A DNA stretch of 64,000 nucleotides from Moanibacter sp965226025 (GTDB taxonomy: Bacteria > Verrucomicrobiota > Verrucomicrobiia > Opitutales > UBA2987). Below the pieces are notes generated by a model, which was not told the DNA's origin, did no database searches, and saw only the letters and a list, made by a program, of their open reading frames with translations. Shown here one piece after another: positions 47,653 to 56,798 of the stretch. Each line of letters begins with the position of its first letter. Positions within the stretch are counted from its first letter, which is position 1. The DNA lies in contig CBDDCD010000002.1 of assembly GCA_965226025.1 (NCBI GenBank), positions 2,232,001-2,296,000 of the forward strand, written 5' to 3'. A program made the position numbers and the translations under genes.

Positions 47653-48155
47653 AGGAGAGGTATTTCCCGCGGATTCGAGGAAACCGCAGATTCATTGAGG
47701 AGGGAGCGCCCAACGGGTTCGGCGGGCTCACTCCAGAATGCTGAAGCTCGGGTAGAAAACATTGAACATCGAACTTCCAACGTCGAAGTAAAGACCTTCC
47801 TCCTTCGTTCTCGCTGCGCTCGCAACTATGGAGGACAGGTCGGCGTTCGATGCCTACTCGACAGGCTCCGAATTGGCCGGCCCTTTGATCTTGATTTGTT
47901 CAACAGCGACACCGTCGAAACGGGTCTTATCTTGATCACCCGCATAGGGGCCCTGCTTCACCTCGATCATTTCCAATTCCTCGAGCACTTGAAACCCGTG
48001 CCCTCCTCTAATCAACAGAATCACATCGCCACTCTGCAGGACCCGGCTTTCGAGGTAGTCCCTGTCTTCGCTGTAAAAGTCCACCCGCAACTGACCCCGC
48101 CGGATGAAGAGTGTTTCCTGAGTGTACTGAACTTCCCTGCGTACCGGGTTATGTA

Positions 48156-49972
48156 GAGCCCGTCCCAGTGGTGGAAACAATTGATTTTTAATGAGTTATG
48201 GGCAAAAAAAAGGCCGGATAGAGCTGCAAAAAGCTCGATCCGGCGAAAAAGGGCGCTTATGCTTGCGTTAGTCAAATACAAAGCACGCCCTTCTCATGAA
48301 AAATATTGCCGTACAAAGCTTCCTGCGTCCAGCCCTAACTCCAGTCATTCGATGCAAAGACTACACCGTGTTTCTGGAAACAATGGAGCGGATTGACCGG
48401 GTTTTGATCGACTCCTCGCTGGAAAGGGAGGCGATCGTAAAAGCCTTGGAAGGATGGGATGAAGCGGGAGGGAAGGATCGGGAGCGACGCGCTCTAAGAG
48501 CGATAAAAGCGCTACGGGTGGAGGTGGTGCGTCATTTACTCGGAGGGATATCCTTTCGTTGTCTGTCGCAGGAGTTGGGACGCAGTGAGCTTCTGGCTAA
48601 TTTTTGCCGGGTGCGTGAGGTAGACGGGATCCGGAAAATATCGAAGAGCAGTCTGGAACGGGATTCGAAATTCTTCGACGAAGCGTATCTGAGACAGCTG
48701 CATGCAAGGATGACCGAGGTGGTGGGCAATGCTGAACATTGTGGTGAGGCAGGATTAGAGAAGCCGATCGATACGAGGGAATGCCTGATCGACGCCACTT
48801 GCCTGGAAGCGAACATCCACTGGCCCGTGGACTGGGTCTTGCTCAAGGATGTGGGAGCAACGCTGCTCAAGGCGATCAGTCTGATCCGGCAGGCGGGAAT
48901 GAAACAGCGCATGCCCCAGGGAGCAAAGGGATTGGCTCGGGAGATGAACAAACGGTGCCTGGAGATGACGCATGCGCGTCGGCGCCGGGAGGCGGGCAAA
49001 GCGCGTAAAGGGATCCTGCGGCGGATGAAGCTATTGCTCAAGAAGATTGAGGGCCATGCCCTTCGCCACCGTGACTTATTGGAAGCTATGTGGATGCAAA
49101 GCGATTACACCGAGAAGAAGGCGAGCCGAATCATCGAGCGAATGGATGGTATGTTAGAGCAGATACCGCAGGTCATGAAACAGGCGCACGAACGGATCAT
49201 AGGGGGGCGGCAGGTGAAGAATGAGGAGAAGATCCTGAGCGCCTACGAACCTGAGATTGACGTCATCGTGCGAGGCAAGGCAGATCGGGAGGTGGAGTTT
49301 GGCAACACCCTTTATTTATGCGAGAGCGCAGAGGGATATCTGTTGGACTGGAAACTGTATGGGGGGCAGGCCCCGAGCGAATTGAAGCAGCTTTGGGAAA
49401 GTCTGGAGAGGCAAAAGGGCTTCGCTTTAGAGGAGAAGATCGAAGCGATCAGTGGGGATCGGGGCTATGCCTCGAAGGCGGCCAGCAAGCGGCTCCAGGC
49501 AGAGGGGATTTTTGACGCCCTTACGCCCCGCAATCCACAAGAGCTCAAGGAGCGGATGGAGGAGCCGCGCTTTGTCCGGTTGCAGCGACGACGAGGGAGC
49601 ACCGAAGGCCGGATCGGAGTGCTCAAGAACCGATGGCACGGGGGCAAGATACGCAGCAAAGGCTTTGACAACCGTAACCTTAGCGTGGCCTGGTCGGTTC
49701 TGTCCCACAATCTATGGAAAATCGCGCAGAGACTTGCGCAAGAACATGAGAAAGAGGCAACGCAGGCGGCATAGGGATCCAAGAATCGAGTCAGAGGCGC
49801 TTCCTTGGGAGAACTATCGACTCAAAGCGAGAGGAAGGGTGCTGGAAAGGTGCATAACGGATAAAAGGTAAGCTACCGAGGACGGAAGGCATGTCGTGGT
49901 CTACATAACGTGACGAAGATTGATATCGGTATCAGGCTTCCACCCAAATCCTCTCGGATTTGGGACAGCCTC
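48156..49972 (+). mobile_element. IS element copy 3, inserted in the cupin gene
   Basis: Same 1817-bp element in the opposite orientation to copies 1 and 2. Ends GAGCCCGTCCC and, inverted, GAGGCTGTCCC. Target duplication TATGTA (48150-48155 and 49973-49978). Confidence 0.95.
48296..49774 (+). CDS. DDE transposase of IS copy 3
   Basis: 492-residue protein with the same sequence as in the other two copies, including the IDATCLEANIH, SGDRGY and GSTEGRIG catalytic motifs. Intact. It is transcribed against the interrupted cupin gene. Confidence 0.93.
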   Translation: MKNIAVQSFLRPALTPVIRCKDYTVFLETMERIDRVLIDSSLEREAIVKALEGWDEAGGKDRERRALRAIKALRVEVVRHLLGGISFRCLSQELGRSELLANFCRVREVDGIRKISKSSLERDSKFFDEAYLRQLHARMTEVVGNAEHCGEAGLEKPIDTRECLIDATCLEANIHWPVDWVLLKDVGATLLKAISLIRQAGMKQRMPQGAKGLAREMNKRCLEMTHARRRREAGKARKGILRRMKLLLKKIEGHALRHRDLLEAMWMQSDYTEKKASRIIERMDGMLEQIPQVMKQAHERIIGGRQVKNEEKILSAYEPEIDVIVRGKADREVEFGNTLYLCESAEGYLLDWKLYGGQAPSELKQLWESLERQKGFALEEKIEAISGDRGYASKAASKRLQAEGIFDALTPRNPQELKERMEEPRFVRLQRRRGSTEGRIGVLKNRWHGGKIRSKGFDNRNLSVAWSVLSHNLWKIAQRLAQEHEKEATQAA

Positions 49973-50132
49973 TATGTACGTGCGGTTCAATCACTTTGCC
50001 CGCTGAGTAGCTCATATAGGCCAGTTGCTGGGAGAGCTCGCCCGGGGTGAAAAAGTGAATGCCCGGGTCGTTGTATTCACGACCTACGATTACGGCGAGC
50101 AGCTGATTTTTGTGCGATATCTTTTCTATCAT

Positions 50133-50545
50133 TCCCTTGTAATCTAGTATTCAGGCCGATCTGTGCTTTCTCGAAACTTCAGGGATGCTATTTAGACTGC
50201 AATGCTTACTTCAACCAGTTTTCTAGTACTACAAAAATCCGGAATTCCGGACTCATGAGAAGTCGGAGAGGATACTTTACATGCAAAACGGTTCTATCGG
50301 CTTGAACCTGAATGTCGAGGGATCGACTGTCGGTTCGCCCCCAATAAAGGATCGCCCTCTGAATCAACTTTTACGAGGTTGCCGAAAATGATCGTTTGAT
50401 TCGGTGAACCCCGACTTGAAACTTCAATGTTCATGTGGCCTGCAGGGCGATGGGTTTGGCCTGGGGGTGAGCCCGTTGCACCCACAAGGCATAGCGCGCC
50501 CGGGTGCCCGTCTACCTTCTGCGAATTGGTTGGCACAGACTTCCC
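50133..50545. other. 413-bp gap upstream of the cupin gene
   Basis: Probably carries the leader and promoter of the former cupin gene and the end of the epimerase unit. It includes a small palindrome, CCGGAATTCCGG (50240-50251). Short frames on the minus strand (for example one around 50294-50536) lack any recognisable motif or ribosome-binding site. I see no gene here. Confidence 0.5.
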
Positions 50546-51607
50546 TCAGAGTGCTTCGGCGAGACGGTCGGAAAAGGCCGAGCCGATTTCTTCGAAAATC
50601 GAATCGAGCCCTTTGCTGATCGACCATTCCGGGTAGTGTCGCTGCATTTTGGACAGATCGCTGATGTAACAGATGTGGTCGCCCGTGCGGTTGTCATCAA
50701 TGTATTCCGAAACCATCTTCTTTCCGCGCAAAGCCTCGGCCCGTTCAAATGCTTCCAGAATTGAGCAGGAGTTGGCCCGCCCTCCGCCGATATTGTAAAC
50801 TTCGCCGATTCGCGGTTTCTCCCAAAAGGCATGGATGAAGCGTGCTACGTCGAAAGAGTGGATATTATCGCGGACTTGCTTACCCTTGTATCCGAATATT
50901 CTGTAGAGCTTCCCTTCCAGGTTGCACTTTACGAGATAGCTGAGAAAACCGTGCAGCTCCACGCCGCTATGATTGGGGCCGGTCAGGCAGCCACCTCGCA
51001 GGCAACACGTTTTCATGCCAAAGTAGCGACCGTACTCCTGGACGACGATGTCGGCTGCCGCTTTGGAGGCTCCGAAGAGGCTGTGTTTGCTTTGGTCAAT
51101 TGGAAACTCCTCACCGATGCCATTCGCGAATTCCGGATCATCGTAGTCCCAACGCGAGTCCAGCTCCTTCATTTGGATCTCATTGGGGCGATCGCCATAG
51201 ACCTTGTTTGTACTCAGGTGGACGAATACGGCTTCGCGGTTGTGCCTTCTCGTCGCCTCAAGGAGATTGAAAGTTCCGCCCGCGTTGACGTCAAAATCGT
51301 CAAAACATCGAGTCGCTGCGAGATCGTGGCTCGGTTGGGCCGCGGCGTGGACAATCAAATCGAAGCGATTTTCCTCAAGCAACTCGAGGACATGCGGCCT
51401 CTTGCGGATATCCAGTTCGTGATGCCGAAAGTTCGCGTGGGTTTCGATAAGACGATGCTGATTCCATCGCGTATCTCCGCCTGGACCAAAGAAATCAGCC
51501 CGCATGTTATTATCGATGCCGTGCACCCTCCAGCCCAGTCTGCTGAAAAAGTCGACCACCTCGGAGCCGATGAGGCCGGAAGATCCGGTTACCAAAAGAG
51601 TGTTCAT
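50546..51607 (-). CDS. NAD-dependent epimerase/dehydratase (CDP-paratose 2-epimerase-like)
   Basis: 353-residue extended short-chain dehydrogenase acting on a nucleotide sugar. The Rossmann motif is LVTGSSGLIGSEVV, then LIVHAAAQPSHD, HLSTNKVYGDRPN and the active-site area HSLFGASKAAAD, where Phe stands in the usual Tyr position with Lys conserved. I believe this substitution is common in the subgroup. RGGCLTGPNHSGVELHGF and VYNIGGGRANSCSILEA mark the paratose/tyvelose-epimerase-like group. ATG 51607 is preferred to 51616. It lies directly downstream of a strong hairpin and of the Wzc gene. Confidence 0.87.
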   Translation of the reverse strand: MNTLLVTGSSGLIGSEVVDFFSRLGWRVHGIDNNMRADFFGPGGDTRWNQHRLIETHANFRHHELDIRKRPHVLELLEENRFDLIVHAAAQPSHDLAATRCFDDFDVNAGGTFNLLEATRRHNREAVFVHLSTNKVYGDRPNEIQMKELDSRWDYDDPEFANGIGEEFPIDQSKHSLFGASKAAADIVVQEYGRYFGMKTCCLRGGCLTGPNHSGVELHGFLSYLVKCNLEGKLYRIFGYKGKQVRDNIHSFDVARFIHAFWEKPRIGEVYNIGGGRANSCSILEAFERAEALRGKKMVSEYIDDNRTGDHICYISDLSKMQRHYPEWSISKGLDSIFEEIGSAFSDRLAEAL

Positions 51608-51694
51608 TAGATTCACGAAACGACGGAGCTGCAGAGTTTTCGATCTACGGATCCGGTGTCGGCAGCTATGCAGCTCCGTCGTTCCGTGAATCTA
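51608..51694. repeat. 87-bp hairpin (REP-like) between Wzc and epimerase genes
   Basis: The arms 51608-51633 and 51669-51694 are inverted copies of 26 bases with a single mismatch (core ACGACGGAGCTGCA). The loop contains CTACGGATCCGG. It lies between the wzc-like stop (51882) and the epimerase start. It belongs to the same sequence family as 32336-32470 and the insert at 31877-31925. It may work as a terminator-like or mRNA-stability element, or simply be a mobile REP. Confidence 0.8.
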
Positions 51695-51881
51695 GGTATG
51701 CTACCGCCACTGGTCGTTATCCCTGGGAGATGGAAAGACCCCTCGGTTGGAGTTCCGTTGATGAACGGTTGCCTGTTCGAATCGAAGAGCTTCAGCAGGA
51801 TTTGATTTTGATTTGACGCCAAATGGCAGACCTTGGAATCCGGTAAGGTCGAGGAGACCGCGAACGGATTTCTTCGTTCGC

Positions 51882-54128
51882 CTACCTCCCTTGCTTAAGA
51901 GAGCCTAATGGTCGACCTGTCCTCACGGGACCCGCGATCGAGCTACTTTCGATCAACTTCCTATCAGCCTGTGTCGACAGCCAATCTACCATTCGACGAC
52001 TCTCCTTATAGTATTCAGAGTACTTCCCATAATAGTAGAGCATCGGATTTCTGATGCTGACGAAATTGAGGATGAAACCGTAGACCTGACCGCCCCTTTC
52101 ATTGAGGCGATCGAGAGCGCCTTTGATTTGAAGAGGTGAAATATCAGCCGACCGAACGGTGAAGAGAATGGCATCCGCCCGGGCAGCGAAGCTGGTAGTA
52201 TCATCGATTGCGAGGACAGGCGCCGAATCAAAGATCACGTATTCGAAGCGTTCCCGCGACTCCTGGAATAGCTGATTCATCCTCTCGCTTAATAGTAATT
52301 CTCCTGGCCGTTTAGTATTCTCACCGCAAGAGATGAAGTGAAGGTTCGCGGTTTCCGTACTTTGGAGGGCGTCTTGCAACTCAATATTCTTTGAAATGAT
52401 CTCGCTCAAACCCAAGGCCTTTCTCAATCCTAGAAGGGTGTGGAGATCCCCTCTTCGAAGATCGGCATCAACCAGGAGTGTCTTCAGTCCGGCTGAAGCC
52501 AAGGTGGAAGCGATGTTGGCAGCCAAGGTTGACTTGCCTTCTTTGGGAAGGGAGCTTGTCACGAGAATCGTGCGCGGACTCGTCCCCGCCCTTTCTGTGA
52601 ACATGAGGTAGGATCGGATGTTTCTGCAGGCCTCCGTGAAGAGAGAATTCGCGGTGCCGTTCCTTCCAGGCTGGAACATGAGTGGATCCTTCTTGCGCTT
52701 CTCGTGAGCGGGAATCACGGCCAGTACCGGCTTGGCAAACCTTTCCGAAAGGTCGTCCGCCGAGAGGATTCCATTTTGCAGTGAACCGATGAGAAAAAGG
52801 ATCGCCGCGCCGAGACCAAGACCGAAAAATCCGCCGTAGGCTACCCGTTTGGGAATACTTGGAAGAAACGGCGTCGCAATTGAGGCCCTCTCATGGACCG
52901 AAACTCTCTCCTGATCGACGCTCATATTGAGGTCGATCGACTGTATGGCGGTAAGAAGACTATCGTAGAGCTTCCTGGGCCTCTCTATTCCCGACCGAAG
53001 CTGATCATACTCGGCCAGCCGCTGACTCAATCCCAACGCCGTCTCTTCCCAGTCCGCTATGACGCTGTCGAGACTCTGGATTTCGGATTCGAGTCTATTC
53101 CTCAGACCCATCAGGTCCTCGAGACCCTTTTTGCGGTAAATATTCACCAACTGCTCGGCCCTTTCAGCCTCCTGGTCAAGTCTAAGGATCTTTGGGTGTT
53201 TCTCCTTTAGAAATATCAGGTAGTCGCTCCGCTGCGTCTTGAGTTGTCTTAGGTTCTTAAGGGCGAGACCGTAGTCGATGCTCGTGTTCAGCATCTTATA
53301 AGTGAGGAAGGAGTAATTCGTCACCTCCTCCGATTCGCTTGCATCCTCAACCGAATAGGTTTTCTCTAAATTGCTTTCCGTCGGATCGAGGCTGGATAAC
53401 TTTTCCAGGTGCCTATCGATACTGAGGGTGGAAAGCATTTTGAGCTGTGTCTGCAGATTGGCTCTCTGAGTTTTCAGTTGTGCGAGATAGGAGCCTGAGG
53501 AATTTCCCTGCTCTCGAATGAAGACCAGATTGTTTTCCTTCTGAAACTCTAGGAGGTTGTTCCGGGCCAGTTTAATCTCGTTCTCCAAACGCTGCAGTTC
53601 GTTAGTGATGGCCATGAGGGTTTCCTCGGAGGTTTCCGAACGCATGGATCTCCGAAGACTTCTGTATTCCTGCAGGCATGCATCGAGATAGGCCTGGGTG
53701 TATTTCGGCTCGGTTCCTTTGGCCGTCACGATGAACATCGAAGTATCGCGTCGTTGACCTGCATCGATACTCACCTCTACCGGCTCAAGATCCGGATCGA
53801 GGGCCGCCAAACGGCTCGTTGCGCCTTGGCGCACCGTATTGCTTTCGATGAGGGCGATCTGGGTTCCGTAAAAATTCGCTCGCTCCTCGCTGTAGACGGC
53901 GCCTTCTTGGATGGAGAAACGGCCACTCACAATCAGACTTGCACTCGAAGTGTAGACAGGTCTTTCAGTCTTGAAGCTATAGAACTGGTAGCCGTAACTG
54001 AGGGCCAAAGTCAGGATCAGAATCCACCAGTAACTACCTAGTATGAGACGAATCCGGAAGATCTGGGTCCGGAAGTTTTCGACCCGATCGGAAGGCCGCG
54101 GCGAAGAGCTGGAAGTGGGTGTTGCCAT
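51882..54128 (-). CDS. Wzc-like polysaccharide co-polymerase / tyrosine autokinase
   Basis: 748-residue inner-membrane protein controlling EPS chain length and export. Order: first membrane helix (WWILILTLALSYGYQF, residues ~36-51); a Wzz-like periplasmic domain with long coiled coils (~160-400, rich in Glu/Lys/Leu, including a GNVR-like end LYDSLLTAIQ); second helix (GGFFGLGLGAAILFLIG); cytoplasmic kinase with Walker A SSLPKEGKSTLAAN, Walker A' TLLVDADLRRG and Walker B YVIFDSAPVLAIDD. A Tyr-rich tail (MLYYYGKYSEYYKES) may be the autophosphorylation cluster. The 3' end precedes the repeat-filled gap and the epimerase. The export protein gene lies 8 bp upstream, so wza-wzc order is kept. Confidence 0.95.
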   Translation of the reverse strand: MATPTSSSSPRPSDRVENFRTQIFRIRLILGSYWWILILTLALSYGYQFYSFKTERPVYTSSASLIVSGRFSIQEGAVYSEERANFYGTQIALIESNTVRQGATSRLAALDPDLEPVEVSIDAGQRRDTSMFIVTAKGTEPKYTQAYLDACLQEYRSLRRSMRSETSEETLMAITNELQRLENEIKLARNNLLEFQKENNLVFIREQGNSSGSYLAQLKTQRANLQTQLKMLSTLSIDRHLEKLSSLDPTESNLEKTYSVEDASESEEVTNYSFLTYKMLNTSIDYGLALKNLRQLKTQRSDYLIFLKEKHPKILRLDQEAERAEQLVNIYRKKGLEDLMGLRNRLESEIQSLDSVIADWEETALGLSQRLAEYDQLRSGIERPRKLYDSLLTAIQSIDLNMSVDQERVSVHERASIATPFLPSIPKRVAYGGFFGLGLGAAILFLIGSLQNGILSADDLSERFAKPVLAVIPAHEKRKKDPLMFQPGRNGTANSLFTEACRNIRSYLMFTERAGTSPRTILVTSSLPKEGKSTLAANIASTLASAGLKTLLVDADLRRGDLHTLLGLRKALGLSEIISKNIELQDALQSTETANLHFISCGENTKRPGELLLSERMNQLFQESRERFEYVIFDSAPVLAIDDTTSFAARADAILFTVRSADISPLQIKGALDRLNERGGQVYGFILNFVSIRNPMLYYYGKYSEYYKESRRMVDWLSTQADRKLIESSSIAGPVRTGRPLGSLKQGR

Positions 54129-54136
54129 TTTAGAAT

Positions 54137-55081
54137 CTATAATGCTATCCAGCGCTCTTCCACACGAATAATATCCCCCGGATTAAGAATGGGATCGATC
54201 GATCGGTTACCTTTTTCCAGCACATCGGAGACGTTGACACTGAGGATCTTTTCCTCCTCACCAAGGTCCGTATCCGAGCGGATTACCTTCACGTTTCTCT
54301 GATTGGCAAATCGGGTGAATCCACCGGCACGCATGATTGCCATACTAAGCGTTAGATCCTGATTCTGGGGTAGCTCGTAGAGACCGGGAGCCCGAACCGA
54401 GCCTACGATCGAGATCTGGCCTCCTCCATCTTTTCTTGGTCGCACCAAAATCATGTCGTCCGATTGGACGATTCGGTCGTTTTCCGAACGTCCCTGCTCG
54501 AAGATCTCTTCTACATTGACCTCGATCTCGATCTCTCCTTCAGAACTATCGGGATCATCTCGAATAAGGAGGACCCGCGTCCGATCGGCGCTCCGGAGAA
54601 AACCACCACCGCGCAGGATGGCTTCGCTCACCGTCAGAACTTCATCATGGGAAACGGTGAATACTCCTGGCCGGGCTACTTCGCCCACCAAGGTGACCCG
54701 GCCGCGAACCGTATCTGCCGGATTGTGCTTAATAATGACGGTCGCTCTCTTGTAGAAGTCGACTTCCAATTTCTCCTTGATGGCAAAGGCCAGTTCCTTG
54801 CAGGTAAGCCCTGACGCCTCGGTCCAGCCGAGAACCGGCGCATCGATTTCGCCCCGATCATTTACGTAGAGAGCAATAGGCGGATCGCGATCCTCGTAAA
54901 CCCGGTAGAGAATACGATCACCTACCTGGAGAGGGGTCGACTCATCCAAAAGGCTCATTTCCCCGAATGGCGCCGCTTCCTCCCCGCGAACCAAACCGGC
55001 AGAGGTCAGCGTCATCAACAGCAGAAAACTGCAGCGTATAAGACAAAGAGGCATTCGCCCATGGATTCGGTTAAAAATCAT
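54137..55081 (-). CDS. Wza-like polysaccharide export protein
   Basis: 314-residue periplasmic/outer-membrane protein. A signal peptide (RCSFLLLMTLTSAGLVRG) is followed by the Poly_export domain (LQVGDRILYRVYEDRDPP, ALYVNDRGEIDAPVLGW, VIIKHNPADTVRGRVTLVG) and two SLBB domains (VGEVARPGVFTVSHDEVLT; VGSVRAPGLYELPQNQDLTL). I see no lipobox Cys at the cleavage site, unlike E. coli Wza, so membrane attachment may differ. It forms the channel through which polysaccharide crosses the outer membrane. It overlaps the start of the beta-barrel gene upstream by 11 bp. Confidence 0.93.
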   Translation of the reverse strand: MIFNRIHGRMPLCLIRCSFLLLMTLTSAGLVRGEEAAPFGEMSLLDESTPLQVGDRILYRVYEDRDPPIALYVNDRGEIDAPVLGWTEASGLTCKELAFAIKEKLEVDFYKRATVIIKHNPADTVRGRVTLVGEVARPGVFTVSHDEVLTVSEAILRGGGFLRSADRTRVLLIRDDPDSSEGEIEIEVNVEEIFEQGRSENDRIVQSDDMILVRPRKDGGGQISIVGSVRAPGLYELPQNQDLTLSMAIMRAGGFTRFANQRNVKVIRSDTDLGEEEKILSVNVSDVLEKGNRSIDPILNPGDIIRVEERWIAL

Positions 55082-56291
55082 AGTTCAATCGGAAACTGGT
55101 GATATTCCTCTTGTAGGTGAGGAGAAATTCGTTAGAAGAGCGATTCTCATGGCTGTAGGAAGCACTCCAACTCAGGTGAGGTCCAAGCCTTCGATTGACC
55201 TCCAGGTTGAGACGATAGCTGTGGAAATCCTCACTAAATAGGCCCCCGGAATCCTTCCCTTTTCGGTAATTCAGCCCTCCTCTTAACATCGTCTCCTTTA
55301 GAATATCCAATCGAAAACTGTATCCCAAACCTGTATAGATTGTGGAATTGGACAGCGACCCGTATTGAATAATTCGGCTAAAATTGACCGAATGTTCGAA
55401 GTTGTCTCTTGGCGTGTGGTTGAACGAGAAACTATATTCAGGGGTTGAGACCTTTGAGATGTCTCGAACGATGGTTCTATTATTGAATTCGATTTGGGTC
55501 CATTTGAAGTTAAAATTGAATGACGTGAAGTCGGACGGATTCCAACGGAAGAGTGATCCGATTGAGGTCCCTTCACTCTTACTTCGAAAACTCTCCTCGT
55601 ATGCATTCGTGAAGTAGGATCCTTGGATCCCCGCCGCGGTCCGCGCCGACAGACTCACCATTCCGAACGCCGTAAAAGAGTTCTGAGTGCGATCAGAATG
55701 GGCATATTCTTCGTCCAATGGCATAAGATTGAAACGTTCATATTTGAACTCGAATTCGCCCTGTTTGACCCCGAGCTTTGCTTCCACTCCGGCCGTGTTT
55801 TGAAATCGAGCGTAAATTGGACGGTCCAGAATTACCTCATCAGCCTGAGGATCATATCCGACCGAATCGGAGCTGTTTGAGGAAAAGCTGAGAAAGTCGA
55901 AAAATTTGACTGTCAGGTTGCTCGCCCGAATATTAAAGGCGAATTCGGAATCCGGTGAAATTTGAATGAAGTTGTGGATCGAGTCAAACTCGGGATTCTC
56001 CAGATATTTCTTGTAGCTGAGATCGAGGTTTAACCGAAGACTGTTAATCTCGGAGATCTTCCAGTGGGCTCCTAGGTTCAGCCCTGTGGTGATTATAATA
56101 TCGCCTATGGTGGATTGACCAATTGTGTTCAGATTGTCATCGTACTCGATAGAGGCGTCTCCCGAGAGGTCCAACTCGAGACGTCTCAGCTTCACGTTTT
56201 CCCTCTGAGAATACAGGGGCACGGCGACGAACGTAGCCCACGCACAAAAAGCAATCCCAATTCCGCCCATTCTCTTAGGAAGAAGGTTCAT
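55071..56291 (-). CDS. Outer-membrane beta-barrel protein of the EPS export system
   Basis: 406-residue protein: signal peptide (IGIAFCAWATFVAVPLYSQ), then alternating amphipathic strands (IEYDDNLNTIG, IIITTGLNLGAHWKI, LRLNLDLSYKKYLE, FEFKYERFNLMPL, TSFNFNFKWTQIEFN). It ends SFRLNYDF, the C-terminal aromatic signature of Gram-negative barrels. Barrels of this kind occur in exosortase/EPS loci (EpsL-like) and are thought to help EPS secretion. It is the first gene of a barrel-wza-wzc-epimerase unit. Confidence 0.83.
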   Translation of the reverse strand: MNLLPKRMGGIGIAFCAWATFVAVPLYSQRENVKLRRLELDLSGDASIEYDDNLNTIGQSTIGDIIITTGLNLGAHWKISEINSLRLNLDLSYKKYLENPEFDSIHNFIQISPDSEFAFNIRASNLTVKFFDFLSFSSNSSDSVGYDPQADEVILDRPIYARFQNTAGVEAKLGVKQGEFEFKYERFNLMPLDEEYAHSDRTQNSFTAFGMVSLSARTAAGIQGSYFTNAYEESFRSKSEGTSIGSLFRWNPSDFTSFNFNFKWTQIEFNNRTIVRDISKVSTPEYSFSFNHTPRDNFEHSVNFSRIIQYGSLSNSTIYTGLGYSFRLDILKETMLRGGLNYRKGKDSGGLFSEDFHSYRLNLEVNRRLGPHLSWSASYSHENRSSNEFLLTYKRNITSFRLNYDF

Positions 56292-56537
56292 TTTCGGTGA
56301 CTCATGACTAATGATTCAGCGGGTTGAACCATACTGCAGTAGAGGTCCGGAGAAAACCCATCATCCTATCAAATCGACATTCCGGGGAGCAAGATTAATG
56401 TGGATACTTTGCCAAGAATTCGGTTTCAAAGAGCCCGATTTTCTCAAAACGAAAATTCCACACCATTTGCTTCGAATAGGTGAAACACCCTATAAAAGAG
56501 AATTCGAGTTACCTTTGCAAGCCTTTTTTTCGAGTCT

Positions 56538-56798
56538 TTGGTATTTGGGAAAGGTCCAAAGGTGGAAACCAAAGGCGTTTGTGACTCCCGAGATAATTCC
56601 TTGAAACCGCATGAATTAGCTGTATTGCATACAATTCTTAGGAAATCCGGAGTTCACGTTTGGAGAGTTTCCGGGGATGCTGCGCGGTTTCATATGGTGC
56701 CTGGAATTCTTCTTGCGAAAGATCTGACACATAGGGTGTTTACCCCAGGTAAGATGGTCGGACTGATACCGTCTCTGACAAGAGAGGGGGAAGGATAC
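56538..56798 (+). pseudogene. Short hypothetical gene interrupted by ISAs1-type copy B
   Basis: A plus-strand frame reading SLKPHELAVLHTILRKSG, VHVWRVSGDAARFHMVPGI and VFTPGKMVGLIPSLTREGEG up to the IS. Beyond the IS, after one target duplication, it would finish YLVAKYLL and stop at 58728. The 5' limit is unclear: a second frame (ending VTPEIIP at 56604) overlaps, and a further frameshift may be present. No family recognised. Confidence 0.4.

Larger units (their letters stand above)
47854..50132 (-). pseudogene. Cupin-fold protein split by IS copy 3
   Basis: The N-terminal part (50132-49973) encodes MIEKISHKNQLLAVIVGREY and FFTPGELSQQLAYMSYSAG, ending EPHVH. The C-terminal part (to 47854) continues NPVRREVQYTQETLFIRRGQ, VDFYSEDRDYLESRVLQSG and MIEVKQGPYAGDQDKTRF. 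Excising the IS and one copy of the TATGTA duplication (1823 bp) yields a seamless 151-residue frame. The PHVHN motif and spaced His/Glu suit a metal-binding cupin. Relatives sit next to sugar aminotransferases and epimerases in EPS loci; function is uncertain. The insertion severs the beta-barrel and inactivates it. Confidence 0.9.

Noticed and set aside
50294..50536. 80-codon minus-strand frame upstream of the cupin gene
   Set aside because: No motif, no start signal, and a competing frame of equal quality covers the same bases.
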